Origin: a virus
Virus record (IMG/VR): IMGVR_UViG_3300025030_000390
Span: 1 to 25,376 of that record
Length of the DNA stretch: 25,376 nt
Strand: one strand, 5' to 3'
The notes beneath the pieces were generated by a model, which ran no database searches, was not told where the DNA came from, and was given only the letters and a program-made list of their open reading frames with translations. Below are positions 5,685-14,800 of this stretch, piece after piece (the first letter of the stretch is position 1; each line of letters begins with the position of its first letter). Both the position numbers and the translations under genes were made by a program.

Positions 5685-8321
5685 TCACCCACACTTTGAA
5701 AAACCACAATCTGGATTAGAGCACACAGAACATCCTTCTGCTAATTGCATTGGACTATGACATTCAGGACAGTCATTCTCATTAGAAATATCTTCAATTA
5801 TACTAATGATTTCTGATGTAATTTTCGTTTTATTTTTATATTCTTCTTCTAATGCTTTAGCAATAATGTCAGGACAAGATAAACCATTAATTTTCTTCTC
5901 ACCTTTAGTTTTTACTCTTGTGCAAGCAGAACAAGTAATTCCTTTCAGTTGATCTACTATTTCATCTACTTTTGTGCCTGATCTTAATGCTAATGAAATA
6001 AGTCTATTTAAGCCATCAATATTAGATTTACATGTTCCATTTTTACTTGTATTTACAAATGATTCAACTATGTTTCCTTCTTTGTCACGATTAATTGTTA
6101 GATAAAATGAACCGCAAGCTGTGGTATATTTGTCGGTAACTCCATATGTTTTACCAATAGATGAACGACTTAATGGTTGAATTGAATCAAGATTAATACC
6201 GTGACCTACTTCATTGTTTCCAATTTGCATTGTCTGATTTTTACGTGAATTATTGCGATAATATGTTACACCTTTAATTCCTAGTTTCCATGCAGTAATC
6301 AATAATTCAAACAATTCATCTTTTGTTGCATTTTCAGGGGCATTAACAGTTTTACTTATTGCATTGTCGTAATATTTTTGGAATTGTGCTTGTGTCTTAA
6401 TATGCCATTCAGGTGAAATATCATTAGCGCATCTAAATAAGTCTCTTAATTTTTTTGGTACAGAACTAATTTGTGCTGTTCCTTTTTCATAACACTCTTT
6501 TATTATTTCAAGTTCTTTTTTTGTATCTTTTATAATGCTATGTAACATAGTTGCAAATAGTTCACTAGCTTCATATATTTCACCAGTAATAATTCTTCTA
6601 AGTATAGCAACCCCAAATAATGGTTCCACACCGTATGCAGTAGTATTTAAAATACCAGCAATTGATCCAGTGGGAGCTTGTGTACTAATAGTTGCACATC
6701 TTGCAGGAGTATTGGTTAAAGCAAAAATACTTTCATTCCAACTAGGGAAATTACCTTTTTCTAATGCAAGTTCCGTATTGTATAATTTCTCAATCTTTTG
6801 TTTAAATCCAAATACTTTGTCAATGAATTTAAGACATTCTTCACTATCATACCTAATACCCATTTTAATTAATAAATTAGCCCATCCTGCCACACCTACC
6901 CCAATTTTTCTATTTGCTAAAACTTTTTCTTTGAATTCAGGAAGAACATATTCATTAACATCAATAACATCATCTAGAAATCTTATTGCATTTTTGATTA
7001 CATATTCAAACATAACCAAATCTACATCTTTTGTTTTTTTATCATATAGATTTTCTAAGTTAATACTCCCTAAATTGCAAAATTCATATCCTTCAAGGGG
7101 TTGCTCTCCACAATTATGGACTATTACATTTTCTACTACTCCCCAATGTGCTAATGGTTCCATAAAATCATAAACTTTTTGCTTTCCAATATTTTGAATA
7201 GATATTACTGTTGGACATTGATCTTTGAACGCTAATAACTTTTTATTTAAAGAATTTTGTGCTTCACATTCATATCCATCGTTTAACATAAATACATGGT
7301 TTGGAGTACATTTAATTGATTTATTATTACTTAATTTTAATTCTACAACTTCTTTTTCTCCATTACACCAAACTTTTTTACTGAATACATTGCCATTTGA
7401 ATCAATAATGTTAATTTCTTTACCATCTAACTCTTCAAATGTTTGATATCCATCAGATGTCAATAAATTCATATCACCTGTAAAGCAAGGATTGGTCGTA
7501 CTCATATAATGCTCATTACTACTATTAAATTTACCATCTTGAAGATTGAAAGGATTGTCACGGTTGATAGAATCAGTCCATAACGCCCCAGGTTCTCCGT
7601 TTTCCCATAATCCATCAATAATATCGTTAAATAATTCTTTTGCTTTCACAGTTTTATATGTTTTGCCATCCCAAACTAAATCAATATCTTCATCATTAAT
7701 AATTTTACGCATTTCTTCATCTGTAATCGTAACAGATATATTCATTGCATTAAGACTACCATCATCTTTTTTACTATGTATAAAATCATTAAAGTCCGGA
7801 TGCGAAAATCTTAAACTTGCCATATTAGCTGCTCTTCTAGCTTTATCTCCTTGAATAGTTGTATTCGCTACAGTATTAATTAAATGCATCCAATTAACTA
7901 CTCCTGCCGAAGTTCCACCAGATGATTTAATGATTTCTCCTTTTGGCCTAATATCAGATAAATCTTGACCAACACCACAACCATATTTTGTAAGTTTTGC
8001 ATTATGCCACATATGTTTATAGATACCTTCTAAATTATCTGGTATTCTAGGTAACACTGAGCAAGCACTAAGACATTTATTATAACCAGACCCAATAAGA
8101 GTAGGTGTATTTGGCATGAATAATTGTCGATCCATTAGGTCATAGAATATTTTTTCATATTCTTCTTGTAATTCTGGAGTTTTTTCTGCTTTTGATATTG
8201 TTTTTGCAACGCGCATGAACATTTCTTCTGCTGTTTTTTCAATAACCTCGCCTGTATTTGTATCTTTAAAGAAATACCTATCTTCTAGTAGTCTTTGTGT
8301 ATTCTCATTAATTACTGCCAA
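5685..8321 (-). CDS. nrdJ: Class II (adenosylcobalamin-dependent) ribonucleotide reductase with mini-intein
   Basis: Reduces ribonucleotides to deoxyribonucleotides using vitamin B12, without oxygen. The 878-aa precursor would be 753 aa after splicing, normal for NrdJ. Hallmarks: MPNTPTL (69-75), LSACSVLP with C87, RPKGEIIKSSGGTSAG (125-140), NPC-GE with the thiyl-radical cysteine C404 directly after the intein, C415 in FCNLGSIN (the redox partner of C87, spaced 11 from C404 as in the Lactobacillus enzyme), and a C-terminal cysteine-rich tail (851-878, CPEC ... GCSVC ... CGFSKC). I place the start at a TTG (8321) with GGAGG eight bases upstream. The open frame extends to 8459, but those residues do not look like NrdJ and overlap the upstream small gene. 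It heads the dNTP block with the MazG-like and dCMP deaminase genes. Confidence 0.93.
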   Translation of the reverse strand: MAVINENTQRLLEDRYFFKDTNTGEVIEKTAEEMFMRVAKTISKAEKTPELQEEYEKIFYDLMDRQLFMPNTPTLIGSGYNKCLSACSVLPRIPDNLEGIYKHMWHNAKLTKYGCGVGQDLSDIRPKGEIIKSSGGTSAGVVNWMHLINTVANTTIQGDKARRAANMASLRFSHPDFNDFIHSKKDDGSLNAMNISVTITDEEMRKIINDEDIDLVWDGKTYKTVKAKELFNDIIDGLWENGEPGALWTDSINRDNPFNLQDGKFNSSNEHYMSTTNPCFTGDMNLLTSDGYQTFEELDGKEINIIDSNGNVFSKKVWCNGEKEVVELKLSNNKSIKCTPNHVFMLNDGYECEAQNSLNKKLLAFKDQCPTVISIQNIGKQKVYDFMEPLAHWGVVENVIVHNCGEQPLEGYEFCNLGSINLENLYDKKTKDVDLVMFEYVIKNAIRFLDDVIDVNEYVLPEFKEKVLANRKIGVGVAGWANLLIKMGIRYDSEECLKFIDKVFGFKQKIEKLYNTELALEKGNFPSWNESIFALTNTPARCATISTQAPTGSIAGILNTTAYGVEPLFGVAILRRIITGEIYEASELFATMLHSIIKDTKKELEIIKECYEKGTAQISSVPKKLRDLFRCANDISPEWHIKTQAQFQKYYDNAISKTVNAPENATKDELFELLITAWKLGIKGVTYYRNNSRKNQTMQIGNNEVGHGINLDSIQPLSRSSIGKTYGVTDKYTTACGSFYLTINRDKEGNIVESFVNTSKNGTCKSNIDGLNRLISLALRSGTKVDEIVDQLKGITCSACTRVKTKGEKKINGLSCPDIIAKALEEEYKNKTKITSEIISIIEDISNENDCPECHSPMQLAEGCSVCSNPDCGFSKCG
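7113..7487 (-). other. Mini-intein within ribonucleotide reductase, 125 codons
   Basis: In-frame protein-splicing element replacing nothing in the host protein: TTNP is followed by intein residue C1 (CFTGDMNLL, block A), a block B TPNH (residues 61-64, with the conserved Thr and His), a block F VYDF ... H, and ends VIVHN followed by the host Cys (C+1). Removing it restores the NPCGEQPL motif of NrdJ. There is no endonuclease domain between blocks B and F, so it is a minimal intein, among the shorter ones (the classic small one, from the Methanothermobacter ribonucleotide reductase, is 134 aa). All nucleophiles for splicing are present, so it is expected to splice. Confidence 0.92.
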
Positions 8322-8439
8322 TTGTGTATCCTCCAATAATTTTATTTTAATATTTATCCCAAGCAAAAATCTTATTTTATTGCCTTTGAATACGTTCATA
8401 TTCTTTTTCATATTTCTCCATAATTTTAGTATCATACTG

Positions 8440-8589
8440 TCAACCTGAAATCTCTGCACTTAAATTATTAGAAAGTATCCTCACTTCTTCCATTTCTACT
8501 TTATTTAATTCAGAAAATTTATGTAATAGTCTTTTCAATTCTCTAACAATATCTAAGATATCCATATTTCCATAATCCATTGTCATCAT
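8440..8589 (-). CDS. Small hypothetical protein, 49 aa
   Basis: Short gene with a strong GGGAGGTG site before two consecutive ATGs, and a TGA stop. The peptide MMTMDYGNMDILDIVREL continues as an amphipathic helix (RLLHKFSELNKVEMEEV). It lies about 120 bases before the TTG start of the ribonucleotide reductase, and its stop overlaps the over-long open frame of that gene. Function unknown; it could be a leader or a small regulatory protein. Confidence 0.6.
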   Translation of the reverse strand: MMTMDYGNMDILDIVRELKRLLHKFSELNKVEMEEVRILSNNLSAEISG

Positions 8590-8609
8590 ATTTCTATCAC
8601 CTCCCTTCT

Positions 8610-8873
8610 CTACATATCCCAGTGCCTATTCTTCTTCAAAATCTCAATAACCTCACCTGCATATGGTTCATCAATATTTATAACTAAATACTGATTGCTA
8701 GGTTTTTTATTAAATTTAACTCTGCTAACCCTAATATTTTTAATAATTCTTGCTAAATCAATACTATCTTGTTCTGATGCGTGTTTGTATAAATCATCCT
8801 GTTTTATGACTACATATTTGTGAAAATCAATACCATGTAAAGAAATATTATTTAAATTATTTATATAAATTAT
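8610..8873 (-). pseudogene. Open reading frame without a usual start codon
   Basis: An 87-codon open frame with protein-like composition (LHGIDFHKYVVIKQDD, then YLVINIDEPYAGEVIEILKK, ending RHWDM) and a normal TAG stop next to the ribosome binding site of the 49-aa gene. No ATG, GTG or TTG occurs in frame before the conserved-looking part, and no ribosome binding site is placed for one. A 13-base tandem repeat (8854-8890) lies exactly where the start should be and may have destroyed it. Either a recent pseudogene or a gene using ATT/ATA. Confidence 0.4.
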
Positions 8874-8890
8874 TTATATAAATTATGTAT
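8854..8890. repeat. AT-only tandem repeat, 13-base unit, about 2.8 copies
   Basis: AAATTATTTATAT occurs at 8854-8866 and exactly again at 8867-8879, followed by a partial, altered third copy (AAATTATGTAT). It overlaps the stop codon of the 62-aa gene and the expected start of the next. Thirteen is not a multiple of three, so copy-number change alters frames. Confidence 0.8.
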
Positions 8891-9071
8891 CGCCTTCTTT
8901 CTCAACAATAAAATTATTTGGTGCCTTCCAGTACCATTGATATTGATTAAATTCACCACAAATATTCTTAAATTTCATGTAAACTTGCTCTGCATCAGGT
9001 GGTGCTAATATTCTCAAACAACTAGAAGATTTTTCACAATCAGTAAATTGACACATTGATATGTTAGCCAA
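8883..9071 (-). CDS. Small cysteine-rich hypothetical protein, 62 aa
   Basis: Starts with TTG, preceded by an AAAGGATGGAAG stretch and by an in-frame TAA, so no longer form is possible; an internal ATG (codon 6) lacks a binding site. Cysteines are grouped near the N-terminus (MCQFTDC, SSSC) with another at KNIC, followed by FNQYQWYW. This looks like the small Cys-rich proteins often found in Firmicute phage early regions. Function unknown. Confidence 0.6.
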   Translation of the reverse strand: MANISMCQFTDCEKSSSCLRILAPPDAEQVYMKFKNICGEFNQYQWYWKAPNNFIVEKEGDT

Positions 9072-9074
9072 ACT

Positions 9075-9269
9075 TTAATCTTCCATCCTTTCATTTTTAA
9101 TTTCTGATTCTCTATCTAACACTTCAATTGTTACCTTTTTATAATAATGTCCTTTGTTAGTGTCTTGATCGACAATAAATGCATAATTAACTTTATCCGT
9201 ATAATTTTTCTCATACTCTTCAAAACTACACTGAATCCAATCGCCATCTCGACCATGTAAAATTTTAAT
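9075..9269 (-). CDS. Small protein with probable AUU start, 64 aa; paralogue of the next upstream gene
   Basis: The frame has no ATG, GTG or TTG near its beginning. An ATT at 9269 lies seven bases after a perfect AGAGGTG ribosome binding site, and the peptide from there (KILHGRDGDWIQCSFEEY ... HYYKKVTIEV) aligns with the 48-aa protein at 9398-9544 (KILNRIDGQWTTC ... YYKKIG) from its third residue on. That homology supports the frame and the start region. No family name is known to me. The gene follows a large hairpin at 9290-9344, which could affect its expression. Confidence 0.6.
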   Translation of the reverse strand: MKILHGRDGDWIQCSFEEYEKNYTDKVNYAFIVDQDTNKGHYYKKVTIEVLDRESEIKNERMED

Positions 9270-9289
9270 ATGTATTCACCTCTTTTGAT

Positions 9290-9344
9290 TTAGCAAGAAT
9301 TTGATTAGTATCGTAATTAATCTGTGTTATCAAATTCTTGCTAA
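9290..9344. repeat. Large inverted repeat, 16-bp perfect stem, 23-base loop
   Basis: TAGCAAGAATTTGAT and its exact reverse complement at 9329-9343, plus one more outer pair. It lies between the two paralogous small genes and ends ten bases before the AGAGGTG of the second. No U-run follows on the minus strand, so it is not a standard terminator; it could block or expose the downstream ribosome binding site region, stabilise mRNA or be a protein-binding site. Confidence 0.85.
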
Positions 9345-9397
9345 TATTATGATATTTATTTTATGATTTGTGTTTATGAATTATGAATTATGATTAT

Positions 9398-9544
9398 TTA
9401 ACCAATCTTTTTATAATATGTAGTTGTATTGGTTAGATCACTTTTGCTAAACATGAAGTTTGCTTTGTCTTGGGAATTGTATTCTTGAGAAGTGCAGGTA
9501 GTCCATTGACCATCGATGCGATTTAGGATTTTTGTAGGATTCAT
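9398..9544 (-). CDS. Small hypothetical protein, 48 aa; first gene after a strong promoter
   Basis: ATG eight bases after a full AAAGGAGGTG site, directly downstream of a perfect sigma-A promoter, so it should be highly expressed. The peptide MNPTKILNRIDGQWTTC ... TTTYYKKIG shares the KIL...DG.W..C and T..YYKK pattern with the next gene, suggesting an old duplication. No membrane segment. Function unknown. Confidence 0.75.
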   Translation of the reverse strand: MNPTKILNRIDGQWTTCTSQEYNSQDKANFMFSKSDLTNTTTYYKKIG

Positions 9545-9571
9545 TGTTTGTTTCACCTCCTTTCTATTTAT

Positions 9572-9600
9572 ATTATAGCATGTGGGGAATTTTATGTCAA
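9572..9600 (-). promoter_or_regulatory. Perfect sigma-A promoter (TTGACA-17-TATAAT)
   Basis: Minus strand TTGACA (9595-9600) and TATAAT (9572-9577) with exactly 17 bases between. It lies between the RecD2-like helicase stop and the 48-aa gene and should drive the small-gene and dNTP block. The match to consensus is complete, as at 22707-22735. Confidence 0.92.
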
Positions 9601-9606
9601 GGAATT

Positions 9607-11868
9607 TTATTTATTGGTTTGAGATAGCAATAATTCTTTTAAATAAGTCTTCCTATCAAAGTCTGCTTTTTTCTTTATTGCTCTATTAACCGTTTCTATC
9701 TCTCCAAAATGAAACACTTTTTGTTTTGCTCTTGTTAATGCTACATATATCAGATTACTATTAAGCATAAATGTATGGGCTTTAGGAGTAATCATTATGA
9801 CTATTTTTGCCTGACCTCCTTGAGCACGATATGTACTAATGGAATATCCAAGTTTTACATTCAATAAATCATTTTTAGTATAAACAACCAATTCATCAAA
9901 CATTATAATTACTTTACCATATTCAATTTTAACTATTTTACCAATTTCTCCATTTGCAACGAATGTTTTATCATTTTCATCTATCCATTCTTCGTTGTAT
10001 CTTATTGCTTTATAATTATTTACTGATTGGATAACTAAATCATTGACATAAAATTTTGTATCTCCAATTTGAACATTAATTCCTTTCAATATTACATTAG
10101 GATTTGCAATAGGTTGTAAATGTTTATTTATTGCTACCGTACCATAATCACCTACATTATATGACGATAAAATCATAATATCTTCTATAGAGTTTCTTGA
10201 TTCCAATAGTTTTTTGTATAAACCTACTACGTTTTTCATTACATTTTCTTGTTGTGTTGGAACAAACATATAACCTTTATCGTCGCCAAATATTTGTGGT
10301 TTTTGGGAATCTTCTAAGAATTTTTCGCTATTTCTTGTTTTTGTTGCAACTGTTAAAATTCCTCCTGTACCATATCTAAATATCTGCGTAAGAGAAATTA
10401 TAGGAATGATATTTGAATTAATCAAATCATAGAACGCATTTCCTGCACCAACAGAAGGTAATTGGGCCGAATCTCCAATCATTAATAATTTAGTTTTCCT
10501 AAAATCAATTGCTTCTAAAAGATGTTTCATTAAAAATACATCACACATCCCGAATTCGTCTACTGCCACTACGTCATATGGTAATTTATGTTCTTCATTA
10601 TAACCCCACTCAGGAGGCATATAAGCCAAACCTCTATGAATTGTAGAAGCGTTTTCTTTTGTAAATTCAGAGAGAACCTTTGCAGCTCTGCCCGTAGGTG
10701 CAAATAAGCAAAATGACTTATTATTATCTTTGAGCATATCAATTACTGATTTAGTTGTTTGGCTCTTACCAGAACCACTATAACCATTCAGTATAGACAC
10801 ATTAGAATTACACACCATAGGTAAAACTTTATATTGTTGATCTGTAAGAGTTACTTCAGAATTTATCTTATATTTTTCAGTATCAATATCCCAGTTATTT
10901 TCTACCTTTAATCCTTCTAAAATCCTATTAGCAATGTATAATTCTGTTTGATATGTTTCTTCTAATGCAACTGTATTTGTTGCTTTGCTAAAATGAATAT
11001 CTTTATCATTCTTAATAATATCAACAAAGTGTTCAATACATTTCTTTGCTAATGCTTCTGATTGTTTTCTTAATACTTTTACATCAATTTTTGTATTACC
11101 ATCGTTCTCATTTTCTTCTAGTAAAAACATGATTGCAGATTTTTGTCTTTGACTAGAAGTTTGTAAATCAAAAGTAAAATCAATTGGAGGAATTTCTCCT
11201 TTTTTCTTTGTTGCGATACAATCTTTATTAAATTCAAGGAGTATCTTATCTGCTGTTTTGAAGGCTATTCTGGATAATCCGCACAAACACTTATACGGAT
11301 TATCTTGTAGTTTCTCTTTGATTATATCGACTGACCCATATTTATCATACAATGCCTTTAAGACTTTAAATTCTATAAATCCTTTAAATTCCGTAACCAT
11401 CTCTGCTAGTGCAAAATTTTCAATTATTTTACGTTTAATAACATCGAATCTAAACTTTCCAATATTATAGAGTTTGTTTAAATCAATATCTTCCAAACGA
11501 TTATTAATAACTCTGTCAATAATATCTGGATATTCACGCATAACCTCATCGACTTGACTATAACTATCTAATATACTTTGTAAGAATAATCTAGTTGACG
11601 CTTCTGTTTTAGGTCTATCTCTTTTGATGTTAATAAACTTATATTGGATACCACTTTTACCATTGACCTCTTCCGCATTTACAGTATATTCAATTCCATC
11701 TTCAAGGTCTGGAAGGTTTCCAACTAAACTTACATTTTGATATTTGTTCGGTTTAATATTAGGGAATTTATCATAATCAACCTTTAATCCATATATTTTA
11801 TAATCTTCTTCATTGAATGGATTAGAAATTACTGTACCTTCAAACTCAACTAATACTTTATTTGCCAA
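9607..11868 (-). CDS. RecD2-like SF1B DNA helicase
   Basis: 5'-3' DNA helicase of the RecD2/TraA type, probably acting at the replication fork or in recombination. The 753-aa protein has an N-terminal OB-like and helix-hairpin-helix region (about 1-230), then the motor: Walker A NGYSGSGKS (361-369), motif Ia PTGRAAKVL, Walker B VDEFG (436-440), motif III GDSAQLPSVGAG (465-476), STYRAQGG (678-685) and motif VI YVALTRAKQKV (708-718). All key residues are present. It starts with TTG directly after the polymerase TAA (TAATTG), with GAGGTG inside the end of that gene, so it is translationally coupled to the polymerase. Confidence 0.9.
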   Translation of the reverse strand: MANKVLVEFEGTVISNPFNEEDYKIYGLKVDYDKFPNIKPNKYQNVSLVGNLPDLEDGIEYTVNAEEVNGKSGIQYKFINIKRDRPKTEASTRLFLQSILDSYSQVDEVMREYPDIIDRVINNRLEDIDLNKLYNIGKFRFDVIKRKIIENFALAEMVTEFKGFIEFKVLKALYDKYGSVDIIKEKLQDNPYKCLCGLSRIAFKTADKILLEFNKDCIATKKKGEIPPIDFTFDLQTSSQRQKSAIMFLLEENENDGNTKIDVKVLRKQSEALAKKCIEHFVDIIKNDKDIHFSKATNTVALEETYQTELYIANRILEGLKVENNWDIDTEKYKINSEVTLTDQQYKVLPMVCNSNVSILNGYSGSGKSQTTKSVIDMLKDNNKSFCLFAPTGRAAKVLSEFTKENASTIHRGLAYMPPEWGYNEEHKLPYDVVAVDEFGMCDVFLMKHLLEAIDFRKTKLLMIGDSAQLPSVGAGNAFYDLINSNIIPIISLTQIFRYGTGGILTVATKTRNSEKFLEDSQKPQIFGDDKGYMFVPTQQENVMKNVVGLYKKLLESRNSIEDIMILSSYNVGDYGTVAINKHLQPIANPNVILKGINVQIGDTKFYVNDLVIQSVNNYKAIRYNEEWIDENDKTFVANGEIGKIVKIEYGKVIIMFDELVVYTKNDLLNVKLGYSISTYRAQGGQAKIVIMITPKAHTFMLNSNLIYVALTRAKQKVFHFGEIETVNRAIKKKADFDRKTYLKELLLSQTNK

Positions 11869-14800
11869 TTAATACACCTCATAATCAAATAATATATCTT
11901 CTATTTCATTTGTTTTTTGCCATTTTCCTCCGATATTCTTTGTCTTAAACTGCTGTTTAAATTCATTAACTTTTAATACATCATATAATTTGAATGGATT
12001 TTCAACAAATATCTTTCCATCTTTAATTTTAGTTTTCATATCAGTTCCTGTTTTTACATGACGCAAGGTTACATAAGGTTTAGTTTTATCTTTATATACT
12101 TCAAATTTAGTAATTATATAAAATTTATCACCTGCACTTTCATTTTGATAATCAGTGTATTCAAGAAATTCCATTTCAAATTTTACTTGTTCTTTAATAG
12201 ACAATGGTTTGTCTTCGATATCGTTAATTACTGCTTTAATATATTCAATCATATTCAATTCTTTATAAAGAGTTTTTGTTGTTTTTTGTGAGTATCTTTT
12301 TAAGATATCTTCATTAATTTTAAGTTTTTCTATATCTTTAAAATTAATTTGTTTGGAATAAGCGAACTTATCATATAGTTCTATAATTTGAAGAAGTTTT
12401 TTATTTTTTCCAAAACATCTAAAGAAATTTAGTCCAGTTAATATTTTAAGTTGACGAGAATTTACTGATGTATTTTTTATATCACTTAATAACTCAATAA
12501 AATCTGTATATTTTTTTTGTTGTGCTAAAGCATATAATTCATTTGGTACTTGTTCGTTAAGAAATTTAATTGAAGAAATACCTTTATAGATGCTATTTTC
12601 TTTTTTATCAAATGTGTATTTTGCTATTGATTTACCAAATAAAATAGGATTAATTTTTGCATTCAATTGATTAGCTAACGATACGCCTCTATTTGTATCT
12701 TCTTTATTTTCTGATCTGTCTAGGTAAGCCGTAGCAAATTCCAATGGGTAATAAGTCCTTAATCTAGTCTCTGCGTATCCATTCATACTGTAACCAGTGG
12801 AATGATTATATCCAAATTGATATTCCGAGCTGTCGTCGATTATTTGAAGAAATTGTTTTGCCTCTTCTTCTGCTGATTCTCTTGATTTATCAGATTTTGC
12901 ACAATATCCATCAAGTATTTTAGGCAATTGCTCTTGTAGTTCGGCATGTAATTTTTTTCCAATAGCCCTTCTGGTGGAATCTGCAGTAGCACCACTAAAA
13001 CCACAAATATCTGTTAGAAATTTAATAGTATCTTCTTGATATACTAAATATCCATAATTATCTTTCAGCAAATCATCTAATTGCTTTGATGGATTTACAT
13101 TAATTTCTTTTTTAATCAATCTATCTCTATATGATTTACCTGATGGACGTAGTGCAGCATTTACTAAAGACATATCATTAATAAATCTAGGCTTAAAATC
13201 TTTAAGTAGTGAAAAGGCATAGTCTCCTTCAAATTGAAAAACTCCCACATTTGAAGTAATCATATTATCCCAAACTTTATTATCATTCCAATCAATTTCA
13301 TGAGCTTTAAGATAATGAGAACCTATTGATTTATACACATCTTTCATTATTCCAACGGTTTTTAATCCTAATATATCGAATTTTACAAAGTTTACCGAAT
13401 CTACTGCTTTCATAGAACATATTGATACTGGATGGGACTCATCACCATCTTTATAGTAAACTCCTAAATTATCTGCAAGCGTAATTGGGGAACCTATTAT
13501 ACCTGCTGGATGAGTACCTTTTGCTATAATAGTTCCTTTTAAACCATCAAAATAATAAAATAAATCTTTATTATTGTCTTTAAGATTTTGAAATTCTTTC
13601 TTTAAATTATTTGCTCTTGTTAATGATTTATTATTTCTAATTCTATTACAATAAACTTCATGATAATCAAAATCAATAGACTTTGCATCTATTTCATCTA
13701 ATTCCTCTAAATTAACCTCTTCTTGAATTATCTTAAAATATTCATCAAATAATTTATCAAATTCATTTTTAATATTCATTACTATATCTAGGTTTTCATA
13801 TTTTAAACCTTTAGCCAATACATCAATTGTTCCTCTGTCTCTCAATGTTGAGAATGCTGATATATATGCCGTTTTTTCTGGAGTAAATCTTTTGATTATA
13901 TACTCATAAACTTTAACGCGATCTTCTGGAGCAAAATCTATGTCGATATCAGCTAGAGAAACCCTGTCTGCATTACAAAATCTTGAAAAAACAGTATTCC
14001 ATCTGATAGGGTCTACGTCAGTAATATCTGTAATAAAAGCAATTTCACTACCACCTACAGAACCACGACAAAAACCATATGGTATTTCATTATCATTACA
14101 ATAATCAACCAATTCAGACATAAACATCATGAAACTTTCCATGTTTTGATTCTTCATTGCATCAAATTCTTCATTAATTTTTTTCTTATACTCATCAATC
14201 TTATTAATATCAATGATATTATTTTTCTTTTTATGTTTAAACTTTCTTGCTATAGTCTCCCTCCAAATATCTACAGCATTATTACCATAAAGATTAGGAT
14301 ACTTAAATGACTTATCTAATTTAAATTCTTCGATCATATCAGCAAACTTATTTGTGTTGGTTATAGCCTCCATCCAGACATCTTCTGGCAACGCATTTTG
14401 AATTCTAAAACATTCTACCAATTCATCAAAACTTTTCCACGTAAGGTCAAATTCGTCCTCTTCTCCATAAAAACTATCTTTTGATATTTGGAGAATTTTT
14501 CTACACTCTGCTTTATATTTTGAAGATGAATGTGTGTCTGTGCCAGCTATTAGCGGTATATTATACTGTTTACTCCATTCCCATAGTAATTTATTATATT
14601 CTATTTGATGTTCATGTGTGTGATATTGAATTTCTAAAAAACACCTATGACTATTTTTAGACATCCACTCTAAAAATCTCTGTACATAGTCATCTTCATC
14701 ATCTTTTTTTCTCCATAACATCGAAGCTAAACAAGCAGTTGTAATTATAATATTTTCGCTTGTATTCATTAAGTCTTCAAACGATATTCTAGGATTATAA

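Noticed and set aside
5671-5709. Longer start (ATG 5709) for the homing endonuclease
   Set aside because: It would overlap the reductase end and lacks a binding site, whereas ATG 5670 has a perfect AAAGGAG.
6535-7173. Long plus-strand frame (212 aa) opposite the ribonucleotide reductase
   Set aside because: It is a mirror of a well-conserved enzyme on the other strand, with no start signals of its own.
8437-8442. TTGACA upstream of the ribonucleotide reductase as a promoter
   Set aside because: No acceptable -10 hexamer lies 16-18 bases downstream; it overlaps the end of the 49-aa gene.
8322-8459. N-terminal extension of the ribonucleotide reductase to 924 aa
   Set aside because: The extra residues do not resemble NrdJ and overlap the 49-aa gene, while a TTG with GGAGG at good spacing marks a start at 8321.
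9290-9344. 16-bp hairpin as a rho-independent terminator
   Set aside because: It is not followed by a U-run on the minus strand and a ribosome binding site comes ten bases later.
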